64,000 nucleotides of DNA, from positions 115,801,812 to 115,865,811 of the forward strand of contig OZ023273.1 in the NCBI GenBank assembly GCA_964007475.1, in the 5' to 3' direction. Both the position numbers and the translations under genes were made by a program. This document shows positions 47,253-61,116 of the stretch, one piece after another. The notes under the pieces are model-generated. The model saw only the letters and a program-made list of their open reading frames with translations, did not search any database and was not told the DNA's origin. The stretch comes from Hybos culiciformis. Its lineage: Eukaryota; Arthropoda; Insecta; Diptera; Hybotidae. The first letter of the stretch is position 1. Each line of letters begins with the position of its first letter.

Positions 47253-49373
47253 ATTTTTAATAGTTTCATTGTTAGTTTGAAAGAAAAGAAGTATAAATTG
47301 AAGGTAAATGCGCATATTAAGAAAAAAAATATATATTAGGTATAAGTTGTTTTTTTTTTCTTAGTTTTTAAGTTTTTAGCTATTTTGTTATAATAAAAAA
47401 TAATTTTTATAAGCTTTAAGTTATAAAACGAAATTGATTCATACCATACTATAGTATACTATAACTATAAAATACTAGGTATATACATATATAAAATTTA
47501 TTTATTTTCATATTAGCTTGACAAAATCTCTATATGAATGTATAATATAAAATTTCATTAATCAGGGTTTTATCTAAACTTTTTTTTTTCTCTAATATTT
47601 TTATGTTCAAATAAAATTTATTTATTGAACGACGAAAAAAAAAAATAAAATAAAAAAAAATGAACCTCTTAAAAGTACATTGACATTTAATATATATATT
47701 TTTACGTTTTTATTTCCATTTTTTTTTTTTCTATGGAATGAAATTTTTTTTTTATTGTACTTAAAAATAATTAGGTTGTTCACATAATTTTTTTTTTAAT
47801 GTAAAAAATAAAAAAAAAATATAACTAGAAATTTATAAAGTAAAAATTGAAGTTTAACAGAATATAATAATATCTATATGTACATATACTATATATTTTT
47901 GTTTTGTGACAAAATGTTTTTCGTTTTCTAGTAACGGTGTCATGTTTACGGTGAGACTTAGTTAAATACAAAAAAAAATATTTTTTTAATTTTAATAAAT
48001 TTAATAGAAAAATTTTTTTTAATTACTTTGAAAGAATTTACTGTAAATTAAAAAATATGTAGGTACGTACATGTTTTAGGGATCGAGTTGTATGTCAAAG
48101 TAAAAGTGATGTTCATAATAATTTTTGAGAGTGGCACAATTTGACTGTAATGACATTTAACTTTTATGTCATTCAGTATATAGTATAATAAAAATCACTT
48201 AGAAATGCACTCAAATGTAATAACAGTCAAATGAAATACAGTCAAATGTATCGAACCTGGATAAATGTCAATATAGTAAAAAATTGGATTAATATTATTT
48301 GTATACTTATAGATTAAATTACAGTTTTTAAATCATAATATTATTTTTATTTTGATAACATACATAGAAATATTTGTAATGTAAAAGTTCTTTTGAGGAA
48401 TTGTTTTCCTATTTTTTTGTTTCATTAATTTCTAATTAATACAAAATTTCTCTTTCCTGTAAGTTTAAAAAGAAAAAACTTGAAATACTTACTACAACGC
48501 AGTTTTGTGTATTTTTAATTTCTCTAAAATGTGAATATTATAATACTAAAAAAGTTGAGTCATTTATAGAACTACTTAGATAACAACAATAACGAAAAAT
48601 CAAGTTTTCAATCTGCAATATTTTTCCACAATAAATTTTGTAAAAATTTCCATAATAAAAAATATTTGTAATAATAATATACATTTAAGTCGGTCATTGT
48701 CGATTGTATAGTCTTCTTATTACATTATTAATAATAATAATAATATTAATGATTCAAACAAACATTATTGTCATTCTACATATATTTATATTCCCTTGAA
48801 CTATTTATAAAGGTAGAACTTTGATATCAAAAATATACACAATTTTTTCACTCTAATTAATTTTTCTAAATTTTAATATTTTTTTTTTCTTCTTAAATTC
48901 ATGTCAACTTAAAAAAAAATATCAATAATAATTTATTAATCGCAAATAAGTATATATTTTAAAAAGCTTTGAACCGATAACTTACACTATAATGTTAGAC
49001 CTTAAATATATATATTGTGTAGATGTAGAACCATTAATGTGACAATAAATTCATATTATTAGTTAGGTAGGTATATCCCATTCATAAATTTTAAAATTAA
49101 TAAAGTGACATGTGACAGGTTTAATAACCATTAAAGAAACAAAAAAAATTTTAATGTTATTCTCGTGTTTGAGATTAAAATTGATGCAAAAAAAAATACA
49201 TATATTTTTAATTTAAATTTCTACAAAAAAAAACCCAACATAAATTAATTTTTTTTTTTTTTTGAAAGCTAAGAAAAAGCTTTTTTTTTTAGGCAAAATC
49301 AATAAATAAATAATTGACCTAGGCTAAGTTTATTTATTTTTTTCTAAATAAACATTTAGTGACTTAATAATGT

Positions 49374-49379
49374 CACGTG
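49374..49379. promoter_or_regulatory. CACGTG E-box
   Basis: E-box in the context TGTCACGTGTA, the nearest of the seven to Kr-h1 (9.3 kb from its coding start). No composite motif beside it. Confidence 0.3.
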
Positions 49380-52300
49380 TATTTACATATGTATATATAT
49401 CTAATTCTTATTTACTGTCTTTGAGAAAATTATACCATCTTTGGTGAATTATTTTGATTTTTAAAATAAGCAAAATGTTTAATATTTGCATAACTTTATA
49501 ATTTTTCATTAACATTTTAAAATTGAATACAGAAAGTATAAAATTAACTTAAATTTATTTTGTGTTTTGTGAATGAAAATATTGAATTAATTAATTTGAA
49601 GTTTTTTTCATTTTGCTTTGTTAAATATGTTAGACTGGCTTTCGGCTATCATTATCATTATATCATTATGTGCAATTTAAGTGTCTCAAGTTAAGCTTTG
49701 GTAATTGAAATTTATTTCAAATTTCAAATTATTGTCAGTTTCAAAGAATTGTGATTCAATTGGGGCAAAAAAAAAACTTAAAACTTCTCTGAACTGAAAA
49801 TCACAAATAAGACAAAAATCATATTTTATTGTTGAAAATGTATAATTTTATTTTTTTAATTAAATTATTTATTTATAATTTAAAATTTTATCAAATTTTA
49901 TTATTAAGAACCACTTTTGATGTTCACAATAGTTAAGAATAAACTGAACTAAAAATCAAATTTTCTATTTAATTTATTTCTATTTAATTTATAAAATTAA
50001 TAAAATTAGATTCAATTATTACTTAAATTATAATATTTTAAAAAGAAACGATTACTAAAACTTGGTATAATAATTTCTTTTTGACCAAGTCTGAAGTTTC
50101 AACAATGAATAAAACTTTTTTAACTCAGAAAATTTTTTGTTCCCATCATTTTTATTTGGTACGCAAGAAAGCTTCCAAGACCATACTTCGAAAATTTTGA
50201 TTTCCATTTCTTTATTGGCAAATCAATCAATAACTTTCGGGTTAGAATTGAAAAATCAAAATGATTAGGAAATTTTATTCATTACAGAAAATAAATAAAT
50301 TGTTAAGCTTGCAAAACAGCTATAAATATTTGAATAGATTTTTTATTAACTCAAAACTTCCAGCAGCTTTTATTTTTAATTATATTTTTTGTTATTTTAA
50401 AATTTCCAGAAAATAATATTATAAAAATTATTATGATCTGTCTAATAATTTTCATGATTTCAATGTGCTTTAAATTTAACAAAAAAAAATTATTCCTTAA
50501 TAATGTGTATGGAATGTATCTCTTTAAGTGTGTAATATGTTGTATATATTCAAATCTTTAATGAATTGGAATAAATTTTTATATCAAAATATGTTAAAAT
50601 TTATTATCACATCAAGTGAAAATACATAAATTATTAAAGCTCATTGTACTTAATAAAATATAAAACTAAGATAATTTTCTTTTAAATTAAATCAAATATT
50701 TTTAAGTAGCATGGATTAAAAGTTTAATCTGTTTGACGTAAATGTGTCAACCAAATAATAAATCATTTTATATTTTGTTTAATACAAAATTATAAGTTTT
50801 TATTTTCCCCTAAATTAAATCATATATTATTATACATGTTATGTTTATATATGACATTAAAGATAGTTTTGACAAAGTTGTTTTGTTTTTTTTTTTTCAA
50901 CAATAATGACAAGTGCGTTTTCATTTTTTCATACTAAGTATATATATAAAAATTCTTTCGAACTTATCATATCATAAAAATACGCATATTTATATATGCG
51001 CGTACAATAAAAACATAAAATATTTTTTCTACCAAAAAAAAAAAATTATTTATAATTTTTTTTATATATTATATATTAAATGTTCATTGACCCCCGAAAA
51101 AAAAAACTACACAACATAAAAATTATATCATTTTTATTTATTTACTTTCTTATGTTATTATTTTATGTATTAGTTACGCACATAACACATAAATTTATTT
51201 CTTCATATGCGCGCGTAAATAACGTAAAAAAGAAAAGCTTATTATACCTTTTGTGCGGGTTTCCACTATATATTTTCTTTTTCTCAATTTATTTTAGTAA
51301 CACGCACTTTTTATTATAAATTAAAAATGTGCTTTAAGCATTTGATCATAATTTAGCAATAAATTAAACACCAAAACAATTTTTTTTTCAGTATCTTGGA
51401 AAAAAATAATATATGTTTAATATAACATTTTATTAGGAATAAGAATTTTCGGTAATCTTTAAGAAAATTATATGAAAATGTTTTCGATATAATTTTTTAT
51501 ACATGAAATCAAGATAAACAAGATGAACTATAATAAAACTATGGCGATGTTAAGAATAATGATTTTATATACACATTTTTTTTTTTTTAGCAACAATGAT
51601 CAAATTTTTGGTATAAGAAATATTGTTCTATATAAATTTTTTCGAAAATATTGGAGTTCTTTTATAAATCAACAAGATTATAAAAATTTCATTTTGAAAA
51701 TCAAAATTTGGAAACTAAATTAGATAGATATTGGTTTAAATATACCTCTTAACAGTACATGCATACAGAAATTAGGAATATATCAAACAGAAATGTGATT
51801 TGTTATATTAAATGTAAAATAATTCATTATTCTACTAAATACATCTATGAAGGAATGGATTATATTTTAGTTTTAGTATTTAGGCGATGATCATTTTGAC
51901 TGTCATCATAAATAATAAATATCCAAGTACTTATGTATTTTCGAAATACTGCATTTTACAACATACAATTTTTTTTTTTGATTTCAAAGGATAAGAAGAA
52001 AATTTTAGAAAATAATATTTTATCTCTGTACCTAAACTAAAAAAAAAAACAAATTTGAACTGAAAGCATATTTTAAAATACTTCCTTAAGCAGTTATAAT
52101 ATTACTTGAACGCACGCACAATAATAAAAAGGAAAAAAAAAATATAAATAATAATTGCCAAATTTTTTTTATTTATTTACATATTTATTACATTCTTGTT
52201 TTGATAATATAACAAGGGAAAGGATATTATATAAATATATATCTTCCTTATATTTTAGGGTCGTTTACTTAGGATTTTTTTTTCTTCATACATATATAGT

Positions 52301-52564
52301 TCAATTTCACTAACAAGGGTATCTTATTATATTCTAAATTTGGAAATAAAGGACCTGCTTTAAAGGAGATACCGGTACTTTTTTTTTTTTTTTGTTTTTA
52401 TACTATGCGGTGCGTAGTAGAATGTCACTTTCCGGTTTTTTTTTTGAAATTCATTAACCAAATTGATGTAAAAAATTTTTGTTTGTGTAAAAATATTTTT
52501 CTGTAATACCGAGGAAAAAGAAATTTAGTATCTAGGTATATGCCCTTTTTAAATGGTAATATAC

Positions 52565-52565
<1 letters not shown>

Positions 52566-52598
<33 letters not shown>

Positions 52599-52599
52599 T
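52566..52599. repeat. ATT trinucleotide microsatellite
   Basis: Eleven uninterrupted ATT units. The minus-strand frame with a poly-asparagine run here is a translation of this microsatellite. Confidence 0.9.
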
Positions 52600-55500
52600 T
52601 TGTAATTCATTCAAATTGTTTATATTATTAAGAGGATAATAATTAATTTGTGGTTAACATCGTTCAAGATTTCTTAAAAATTTAAATATGATAATTTGTT
52701 TATGGGGTTGACACAAGAATACTCTTTATTACCTTATATTTTATCAAATAATATATAATCAATAATGACTTGGACTTTTATTTATAGCTTAATATGAGTC
52801 AGACCTTGAAAAATAAGCAAAACCGTATTTAAATATTTAAATAGCTTTTAATTTTGTTGGAATTTTATTTTCGCATACTTCGAATCATTATGAATTACTG
52901 CGGGTAAGCTATTCGAATTTTGCATTAACAATTGCCATTGTAGATCAATTATTTTTGGCACTTGAAATCATGTTATAACTAAATTTAAAATTATTTAATT
53001 TTCACAACAAAGCAATTACGTATTAACGTAGAAAACCTATATTTTGAGTTCAAAAAGATTTTTAGATTAATTGTATTATCTCATAATATTAGAACTGGCT
53101 TATAAGTTTTAAGTTTTTTTTACATAAATATATTTTTCTAGCATCTAGCATATTAATTTTTTTTTTCATTAAAAAATAATGATAAAACTAAAATAATTTC
53201 GAATCGAATAGAAAACTTTAAATTATTATCTCTGTAAAAAAAAACCGAGATTATTTCATACTACATACTTATGTCGTTGACAATTTTATGGCCATATTGC
53301 CATATAGTATATGTATAGCAAAGCCCTAATGACTCTCTTTACGCCTTACATTGCAGCTTTGTGAATTATCAAAAAATCAAAAAACAGTTTCGAAACAAAA
53401 ATCTATAAATTTGAAAACCATAAGACTAAATCACCATAAAATGGAATAAATACTTCTTGGTTCAGATGAGCAAAAGAAGAAATAATTATGGTGTAATAAA
53501 GTTCCAATAAAATGTATTTCAGAAATCTAAATCTAAATTATATATATTTATTCACATAACATTATGATTACGAAATTTTTGAAACAAATAAAAAAAAAAA
53601 CAACAACCTTTGTGCTTCATTAGATTCTGAACCCATAAGAACTTTCATGTTGTATTGAAAATCAAAAAAAAAAAAAAACTTGAACATAACAGATAACATA
53701 TAGAGCTATATAAGCTGTATATAGCACACTACCAAAAAAATAAAAAGTATGTTTTGTTAATGCGTTTTTTAATATATATGTAAATTATATAAAAAAATAC
53801 AAAAAAAAAACGTTCTATATCGATTAACTGAAAAAAAATTAGGGGAACCCTCATACCATTGAAAACTTTTTTTTAATATAAATGGAAAAAAAAATGTTTT
53901 TTTTGTTTTTTTTGGTAATTTAATTTTTTTCTTCAAATTTTTTATTTTTTTTTTTTGGAAGAAAGTATATATACAAAAAATGCGTAACGCATTCGTTTTA
54001 TGTTGAGATTTCATATATATGGCATTGTAAAATATATGTTTTGTATATAAAGTTTAAAGCTTTAGGTATGAGTTAAGGGGACAAAATTTCCCTCAAACCC
54101 AAAAGTAATAGAATTTTTGTATTTTTTGGGAATTTCGTCGTTAATGTTGTTATATCATTTTTTTTTTATAATGAACAATAAGTTTAGAAGATATATATGC
54201 CCCTTATTTTGGCATTAGAAATTTTTATTTATTTTATTTTCTTCTGATTATGATGAGTTTGAGGGGACCTTATATATTTTATGTTGTTTTTTTTTTTGGG
54301 AATTTTTGTTTAGAATTAAATATCTTTCCACTGTAAATAAAAAAAAAAAAAATGTGAAAATCAAATGGGTATGAGTGGATTCTACTCACCCACCAGTCGC
54401 GTTTGAACTTTTGTATGATATTTTACTTAAATCGGATAAGAACAAGAATTTTTCAATATTACTATATACAAAAAAAAAAAAAAATTAAATAATTTAAGAA
54501 CTTTTTTAGTATTAGGACAGAAATATAAAAAAATTATATATACATAATTATATGTATGGTTTTTAAAAAACTTAGAAAACTTTTCTCTTAAAAATTTTTT
54601 TAAGAACTTTGTACATTTTGACGTATATAATATATAATGTTAATTAATTTATTTATTGACAATTTTTATGAATAAGTTTTGATTTTTTGTTTTTTTTTTT
54701 ACTATACCATAAAATTTAGAACTTTGACTTTTTTGTATTTATTAGTATTGATTTTTTGGAAAAAGGGACATTACTATTCATGTATTAAAAAAAACAAAAA
54801 AAAAATACAACATAAATAATTCTATGATTGCCAATATTATACACTCAGAGAAAAAAACATATTAACGCGAGCCAAATAATATTGATAATTAAGTTTTCCA
54901 TTCTGCTGAAATTTTCCGTGAAAAAAAAAATTAATTTTTTGTTATATTTTTTGTTTGAAAAAAAAAAAAATCCTCCTACCGAGATATTATTAAAATTACA
55001 AATATTTAAAACCCTGAATTAAAATTAATTAATTTTACCGTCATTAGTTTGTAAATACTACGGTAATACTGTTATTCTCTACTACTCGAAATAATGTAAA
55101 TTTTATTCAATTTTTTTTTTCCGTCAACAATATAAAAACGCAATAATATTTTCTGTAATATATAATTAAAATAAATAACTTTTAAAACTAAAAATTTTCG
55201 GTACGGTATTAAAATTCCTAATTTACATAAATATTAAAAAAAGAAAAATTAAAGAAAAAGTCAAATTATTTCAAATGTAAATAAATGCGCGCCATTTCTA
55301 AACTCAGTTAATAATTTTAAAAGTACAAAAAAACTAAAATTAAACACAGAGTACAAACTTATAGTACAAAATAAATATTTACATAAATTAATTAAAATAA
55401 AATAATTGTATAAGAAAAAAATTATAATTATAATAATACATAATATATATTTTAATAAAATAAAATTACATTTTATATTTTAATAAAAAAATCCATATAA

Positions 55501-56432
55501 TATAAACAAAAATAAATCTACATAACAAATTGATATCTTCTCTAATCAGTTAAAAAAAATAGTCGTAATTAAAAAAATAAATAAATAAATAAAAAAAAAA
55601 TATTTAATGAAACTAATGAAGACTGCAAACTTTTGACTGATCTTAAAATAAAATATAAGCGAAATAAAATAACAAAAATAATAATAATAATAAAGTTAAT
55701 TAATTAATATACAAAATTTTGTTAAACTTTCTTTTTTGACGGTATTTTATAAGAAAATTTGAAATTTTCGAAACGCACCATAAATACAAAATCAAACCAA
55801 AAATTAAATTTAATAATATTGTAAAATAAAAAGTAAATAAGTTTCTTTAGTTATTAATTTGGCCAATAAAATTAAAATTTCCAAAAATTCATTTGAATAT
55901 ACAAAATATACGAAGACTGTTCTGAGAAATTAAATTATATTAAAATCTGAATAATTAAAATCAAATTATATATTAAACAAAAAGCAAATAAACGATAAGT
56001 AATAATGAATCCGTCAGATTGGAATAAAAAAGAATGGATAAAGGATGTTTTGTCTAAATCTGGTACAGATTTAGTTGAAATCAAAGATGAAAAACCTAAA
56101 GGTAACATTAGAGTAACTTTAATTATGTAGTGTGACACAAAAAAAAACAAATTGAAAGATATTCTAGTGTAATTGAGCCTATCTCGGGAAGTGTCAAACA
56201 AACATTCTTTCTTTTTAAACTAAATTATTCCCTTCTTTACACAATTTTAAAATTTTATATAAAACAAATAAGATCCTTTAAAAAATAAAAAAGTGGTTTA
56301 AAAAATTTAGATTTTATTTTTGGAAACATTTATTAAGATTTTTTTAACTATAGAGTTTAATAATTTTAGACATAACGTTAAGGAAGATAATCTAAAAAAA
56401 AAAAAGATACTTAGATGTAAATAGTTCGTTCT

Positions 56433-56926
56433 TAGGGTTTCCAAAACGGATATATCTGTATCCGGTATCCGCGGTTATTTATACTCTTAACCGTATCCGA
56501 TATCCGTTAAAAATCTCACGGTTAGCAATTTTAGGTTTTTAAATTAAATCTGTTAAATTTTCCGAGAAAAATAGGCTAGTAATTATAATTTTAAGTTTTT
56601 AAATTAAATTTGTTGAATTTTCCAAGCAAAGTAGGCAAATCATTGTAATAGTTTTTGAAAAATTTAAAATTTTTGTACCAAAATTAGGTCTCGTCTTTCT
56701 TGTGCATCACTTAATGCATTAGTGTTCCTGAACTACTATTATTTAAATAAAAAAAAAATAAAAAAATCTAATAATATATTTCAAATTTTATTTATAAAAA
56801 ATAAATAGTAAGTAGATTCAATATTATTTGTTTATTTTTATACGGTTATCCGGTATCCGCCGGATAATTCTAGAATTACTATCCGATAACCTCGGTTACA
56901 GAAAATCCGGATATTTGGAAACGCTA
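56433..56926. mobile_element. 494-bp hAT-type MITE with TATCCG repeats
   Basis: The inverted ends TAGGGTTTCCAAAA... and (complement) TAGCGTTTCCAAATAT are flanked by a perfect 8-bp duplication TTCGTTCT (56425-56432 and 56927-56934), indicating the hAT superfamily. Subterminal zones on both sides are packed with TATCCG/CGGATA and CGGTTA repeats, the usual form of hAT transposase binding sites. No transposase. Confidence 0.88.
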
Positions 56927-56934
56927 TTCGTTCT

Positions 56935-58671
56935 ACTGTAATATACATGTTACATATAAAATTTATATTATATCAATGTCATGCAACAAAAACAATGATT
57001 TTTTTTATTTTTAAGAACAAAGTTATTTTTAATTTTCAGATTTATTAAAAATAAAAAAATTTAAAATTGGAGAATTAATTTGAAGATCTTTATTTGCCAA
57101 ATTTTTAAGTTATTTTTTTATGAATAAAAAAATTTTTCTCACTTAAAATTAAAAGGAAAGCCTACGTGTTCACTTCGTGAGTAAAATACAATGTATTCTT
57201 AATTAGACTTATTTCAAATAAAAAATTTAAAGTTTGTTTTTATCTATCTGTTAATGAAATAAATTTTGTTTATCCAAGAAACCATAAAATTATAATGCTT
57301 ATGTGCAACTTTACATTCTTTTAAATCTGCACCTACAATTCTCGAAATTTGTGATACGAAAACTTTATTTTAAAAGTAGAACTTCCTAAAATTTTTTGCA
57401 GCCTCAAATCGTAAGCTTTAGTAAATTGAGAATTTAATTTCAAGGTTTGAAGAAAAAGAAGCTTTAAAGGAATTTTCCATTATACAAAATTAATCCATCT
57501 TTACAAGAACTAAGTTAGAAGAAAAGACAATACACCCACATTTTTCAAAAAAAAAAAAAAAAATTCTCTCTACTACCCACACTTTTAAAAAGAAAATTTA
57601 TTTGGTAGTGAAAATGCTTTGAAATAAAAATGAAAACCATTTTCCTTTTTTGTTTTTTTTTTTTTTTTTAGGAAAAAAAATAACAAATAACTTGTGGAAT
57701 GGGATGCGCGGAATTTTCACTTTTTACTTTATATTTTTCTATCCATAACATACATACTATATATATATTTTTTACGTGTGTAACAATTACCCAAAAAATA
57801 TTTTATTCAACTTTCACTTTTTTTTTTTTTTTTAAAGAGTGTATGTCCTTTTTGAAAGAAAACAACAGATATTAAATTTGGATTTTCCTTTCTTTTGCAT
57901 AATACGCAATTTTGTTTTTCTTTTTATATGTATATTTTTTGATTTTGTGCGTACTTAGTAACACAAGAAACATTCTACAGATGGTGCGGAGCAATATTAT
58001 AGAGTAAAAAAAGTAAAAATATAAATAAATTGTTATAAATAAATAAAAAAAAATATTAAAAAAAAATACTTTTTAATTTTATTTAAATTATTTTATATTA
58101 ATTTTTTTATCGAACTTAGATAGGTAGTTTATAGTATATAGGAATTTTAGAATTTTTTTTAATCAAATTTTATTTTATATAAATATTGGATACTGCAAAA
58201 TCAATGAGTATTTTAATTTATTAAAACTTTTCAGATATATTGAACAAAAGCTTAGAACTAAATAGTATTCATAATGTATATATACAATAGTTTTTTTGTA
58301 TTAAATATTGTTACATTATTTTCTATGGCTAAAAAATTTCCCGCCTTAATAATTTTCCATATATAATTTATCTTATTTAACACAACGATTGGAAAATTGT
58401 TAATAAGAAAAGACGTCATTATTTTTCTAAAAAAAAAAGATAAAAAATAAATTATACTAAGGATGGATGGTCTACTAATCTACTGTACTCTGTACACTAC
58501 TATGTGTGCTGATTTCAAATGAAATATTAAACTTTTAATAAAAATTAAAATAAATTATTAAAAATAAAAATTTTGTAAGACACATTTTATATTCATCATA
58601 ACAATAATTTAATTATTTTCAGTTAAGATTTGTTTTTTTTTTAACTTAATATGTCTTTTATTAATTTTCAG
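56935..58671. other. Gene-free stretch just upstream of the Kr-h1 coding exon
   Basis: The right end, TTAATTTTCAG at 58661-58671, is a splice acceptor, so at least the right part is intron. A 5' exon should lie to the left but no donor-bounded exon can be singled out. Otherwise AT-rich. Confidence 0.5.
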
Positions 58672-58679
58672 AACGTAAA

Positions 58680-61116
58680 ATGGTCTACTATCCCTCATTA
58701 CCGTTAATAATTAAATCAGAACAGCCGGAAAGGCAACAAATATGTACTCAGCTCAATGGGGAGACACATATTTATACTATACATCCAGTTACACCAATAC
58801 AACAGCAATTATCACCTAATCAACAACAATCGCCATCATCCCCACAATTGCATTTGATGCAATCAACAACGGCGTTAAATAGATCGCCACAATCTTCAAC
58901 AACCCTACTAATTCCAACCAATCAAAATTATTTACAAAACATTAAGTTAGAACAGCATCAGCAACAACAAAACATTCAATCCCAGCAACCGAATAGTAAT
59001 AGTAGTAGTAATACTGTAGTTAGCAACAAAAGGGGTCCTAAGCCGGGTAGTCGTCAAACAGGGGTACCAGCAACAAAACCACAATTCAAATGTGACCAGT
59101 GTAATATGATATTTGGCAGTAAAAGTGCCCACACAAGTCATGTTAAATCACATAAGAAGCAGCAGGACAATAATAATTTTTCATCGAATGGATCATCTGC
59201 TCAGATTTCGATCCCGACAAATTTAGTTGAAAACCATATTCAACCAAATGCAATATCACAAGTTACTTCAACAGGCGGTGGTTCAGATCCCTATCAGTGC
59301 AATGTTTGCCAAAAAACTTTCGCCGTACCTGCAAGACTGGTGAGTTTTCCAGGGTTAATTTTAGTGAAATATAATGTTTTTTTTAATCAATTAATTAGGA
59401 TTTGATGTTGAAATTTATCTATCTAACCTTAATTTTTTTTTTTTACATTTCAATTAAGAGACTTGCAAGTTTATTCAAAAATATTTTATTGACATGTTTT
59501 TTTTTTTACAAATAATTAGAATCCAGAAATTTTAATTTCGGTTTGTTCATTTACAGATTCGTCATTATCGCACGCACACTGGAGAGAGGCCTTTCGAATG
59601 TGAATTTTGTCACAAAATGTTTAGTGTAAAAGAAAATCTTCAGGTTCATCGCCGAATTCATACCAAAGAAAGACCGTATAAATGTGAGGTATGCGGACGT
59701 GCCTTTGAACATAGTGGAAAATTACATCGGCATATGCGAATTCATACTGGAGAGCGACCACATAAATGCTCTGTTTGCAGCAAAACATTTATTCAATCTG
59801 GTCAATTAGTGATTCATATGCGAACACATACGGGTGAAAAACCATATAAGTGTCCGGTAGAAGGTTGTGGCAAAGGGTTTACATGTTCAAAGCAGCTGAA
59901 AGTACATTCTCGAACTCATACTGGTGAGAAACCGTATCATTGCGATATTTGTTTCCGTGACTTTGGTTATAACCACGTTCTCAAGTTGCACAAGGTTCAG
60001 CATTACGGTTCAAAATGCTACAAATGTACAATTTGTGAAGAAACATTTAAAAGCAAAAAAGAAATGGAAGCTCACATTAAGGGACATGCCAATGAAATAC
60101 CAGATGACGATGACGAAACGACAACATCAGTGGCAACAGATTCGTCATCTTCAATGCAACAAAATATCAAACAAGAGACTTTAAATGGATTCCAAACAAA
60201 TACTTCCCACCGTATGGAATCTAATTTACAACAAATAGAGACTGATAAAAATCGTGATACCATTTCGATTACACCAATTCATCATATACAATCTTCACAA
60301 ACAACTCAACAGCATCAGCAACAACATTTAACCCCTCCACCACCAACACAACCGCATTTAGTTGATAATATACCAATGGAAACGGAACAGAACGGCGGAA
60401 TATATGACAGTGTTTATCAACGTTTCGAACAAGCTGCTGCTTTTAATACCGCTAACGATCATCCCACCATTAATCCAGCGTTACTAGCTGCTGCCACTAT
60501 TGCCTCGCGTCGTATTGAAGAATCCACTGCACGTAATCATAGAATACCATCTCCATCTCCGCCTCCAGCATCATTATCAAATGAATCAGGTGAAAACTCA
60601 AACGAAGAGAGTATGAACGATGTGCACGAATATTACCGTCGAAATTCACGTAATGCTCGCGTTGAAAACGGGAGACAGTTGGATCGTTATTCTCCAGTAC
60701 CTCCACATTATGCCTTTGAATCATTAGACGTATTGAGACAGCGAGGATACTTTGCTCCAGCGCCTGTTGCTGAGTTCAAGTAAGCACATAATATAAAAAA
60801 TGTATAAAATAATATAAATAATTTTACTTTTTATTTTAGACCATCTTTGCGACATAATGAAATAGTCCGTCAAGTTGAAGCTGCTATTGCGGGTGCTGGT
60901 TTGTCGCCACCTCACTCATCATCAACTGATTCTCCAGAACGTTCATCATCACCAGAAAGTGATACAATGATGATGGCTGATCGGGACGTAATGACACTAC
61001 CGTTACGTAAACGGAAATTATATATGAACGAAAACCAAAATGGTAAAGATACTGGTAATGGTGCACCAGCTGCTGTTCGAATGAATTCTGTAATTCAATT
61101 TGCAAAAGCATCATAA
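58680..61116 (+). CDS. Kr-h1: Kruppel homolog 1, juvenile-hormone-induced zinc-finger factor
   Basis: Three coding exons: 58680-59339, 59557-60779 and 60840-61116. Introns are 217 and 60 bp with donors GTGAGT and GTAAGC and acceptors TTACAG and TTTTAG. The product is 719 residues. A Gln/Ser/Pro-rich N-terminus (MVYYPSLPLIIKSEQ...) precedes a basic KRGPKPGSR stretch and C2H2 finger 1 (about 136-158). A spacer leads to seven more fingers (205-227, 233-255, 261-283, 289-311, 317-341, 347-369, 375-397), joined by TGE(R/K)P-type linkers up to finger 7. Finger 2 is split by intron 1. Finger order and wording (CNVCQKTFAVPARL, CEFCHKMFSVKENL, CDICFRDFGYNHVL) are those of Kr-h1. The C-terminal blocks MTLPLRKRKLYMNE and SVIQFAKAS also fit the family. 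Kr-h1 is the nuclear repressor that mediates JH action against metamorphosis. The acceptor at 58671, eight bases before the ATG, implies an upstream non-coding exon. AATAAA follows the stop at 61122. Confidence 0.97.

Larger units (their letters stand above)
42101..56424. other. 14 kb without a recognisable gene
   Basis: AT-rich, low-complexity sequence. It holds a possible retroelement remnant (44645-44767), the composite E-box module at 46702, a related module at 47181-47252, an E-box at 49374 and an ATT microsatellite at 52566. Open frames of 60-80 residues are low-complexity and lack recognisable domains. Confidence 0.4.

Noticed and set aside
48130..48250. Loose inverted and tandem ACAGTCAAATG motifs
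   Set aside because: Imperfect, short and without borders; could be chance in AT-rich sequence.
52425..52610. Frame with a poly-asparagine run
   Set aside because: Translation of the ATT microsatellite; no other support.
58947..61114. Minus-strand and alternative plus-strand frames over Kr-h1
   Set aside because: Shadows of the zinc-finger and CAA-rich exons.
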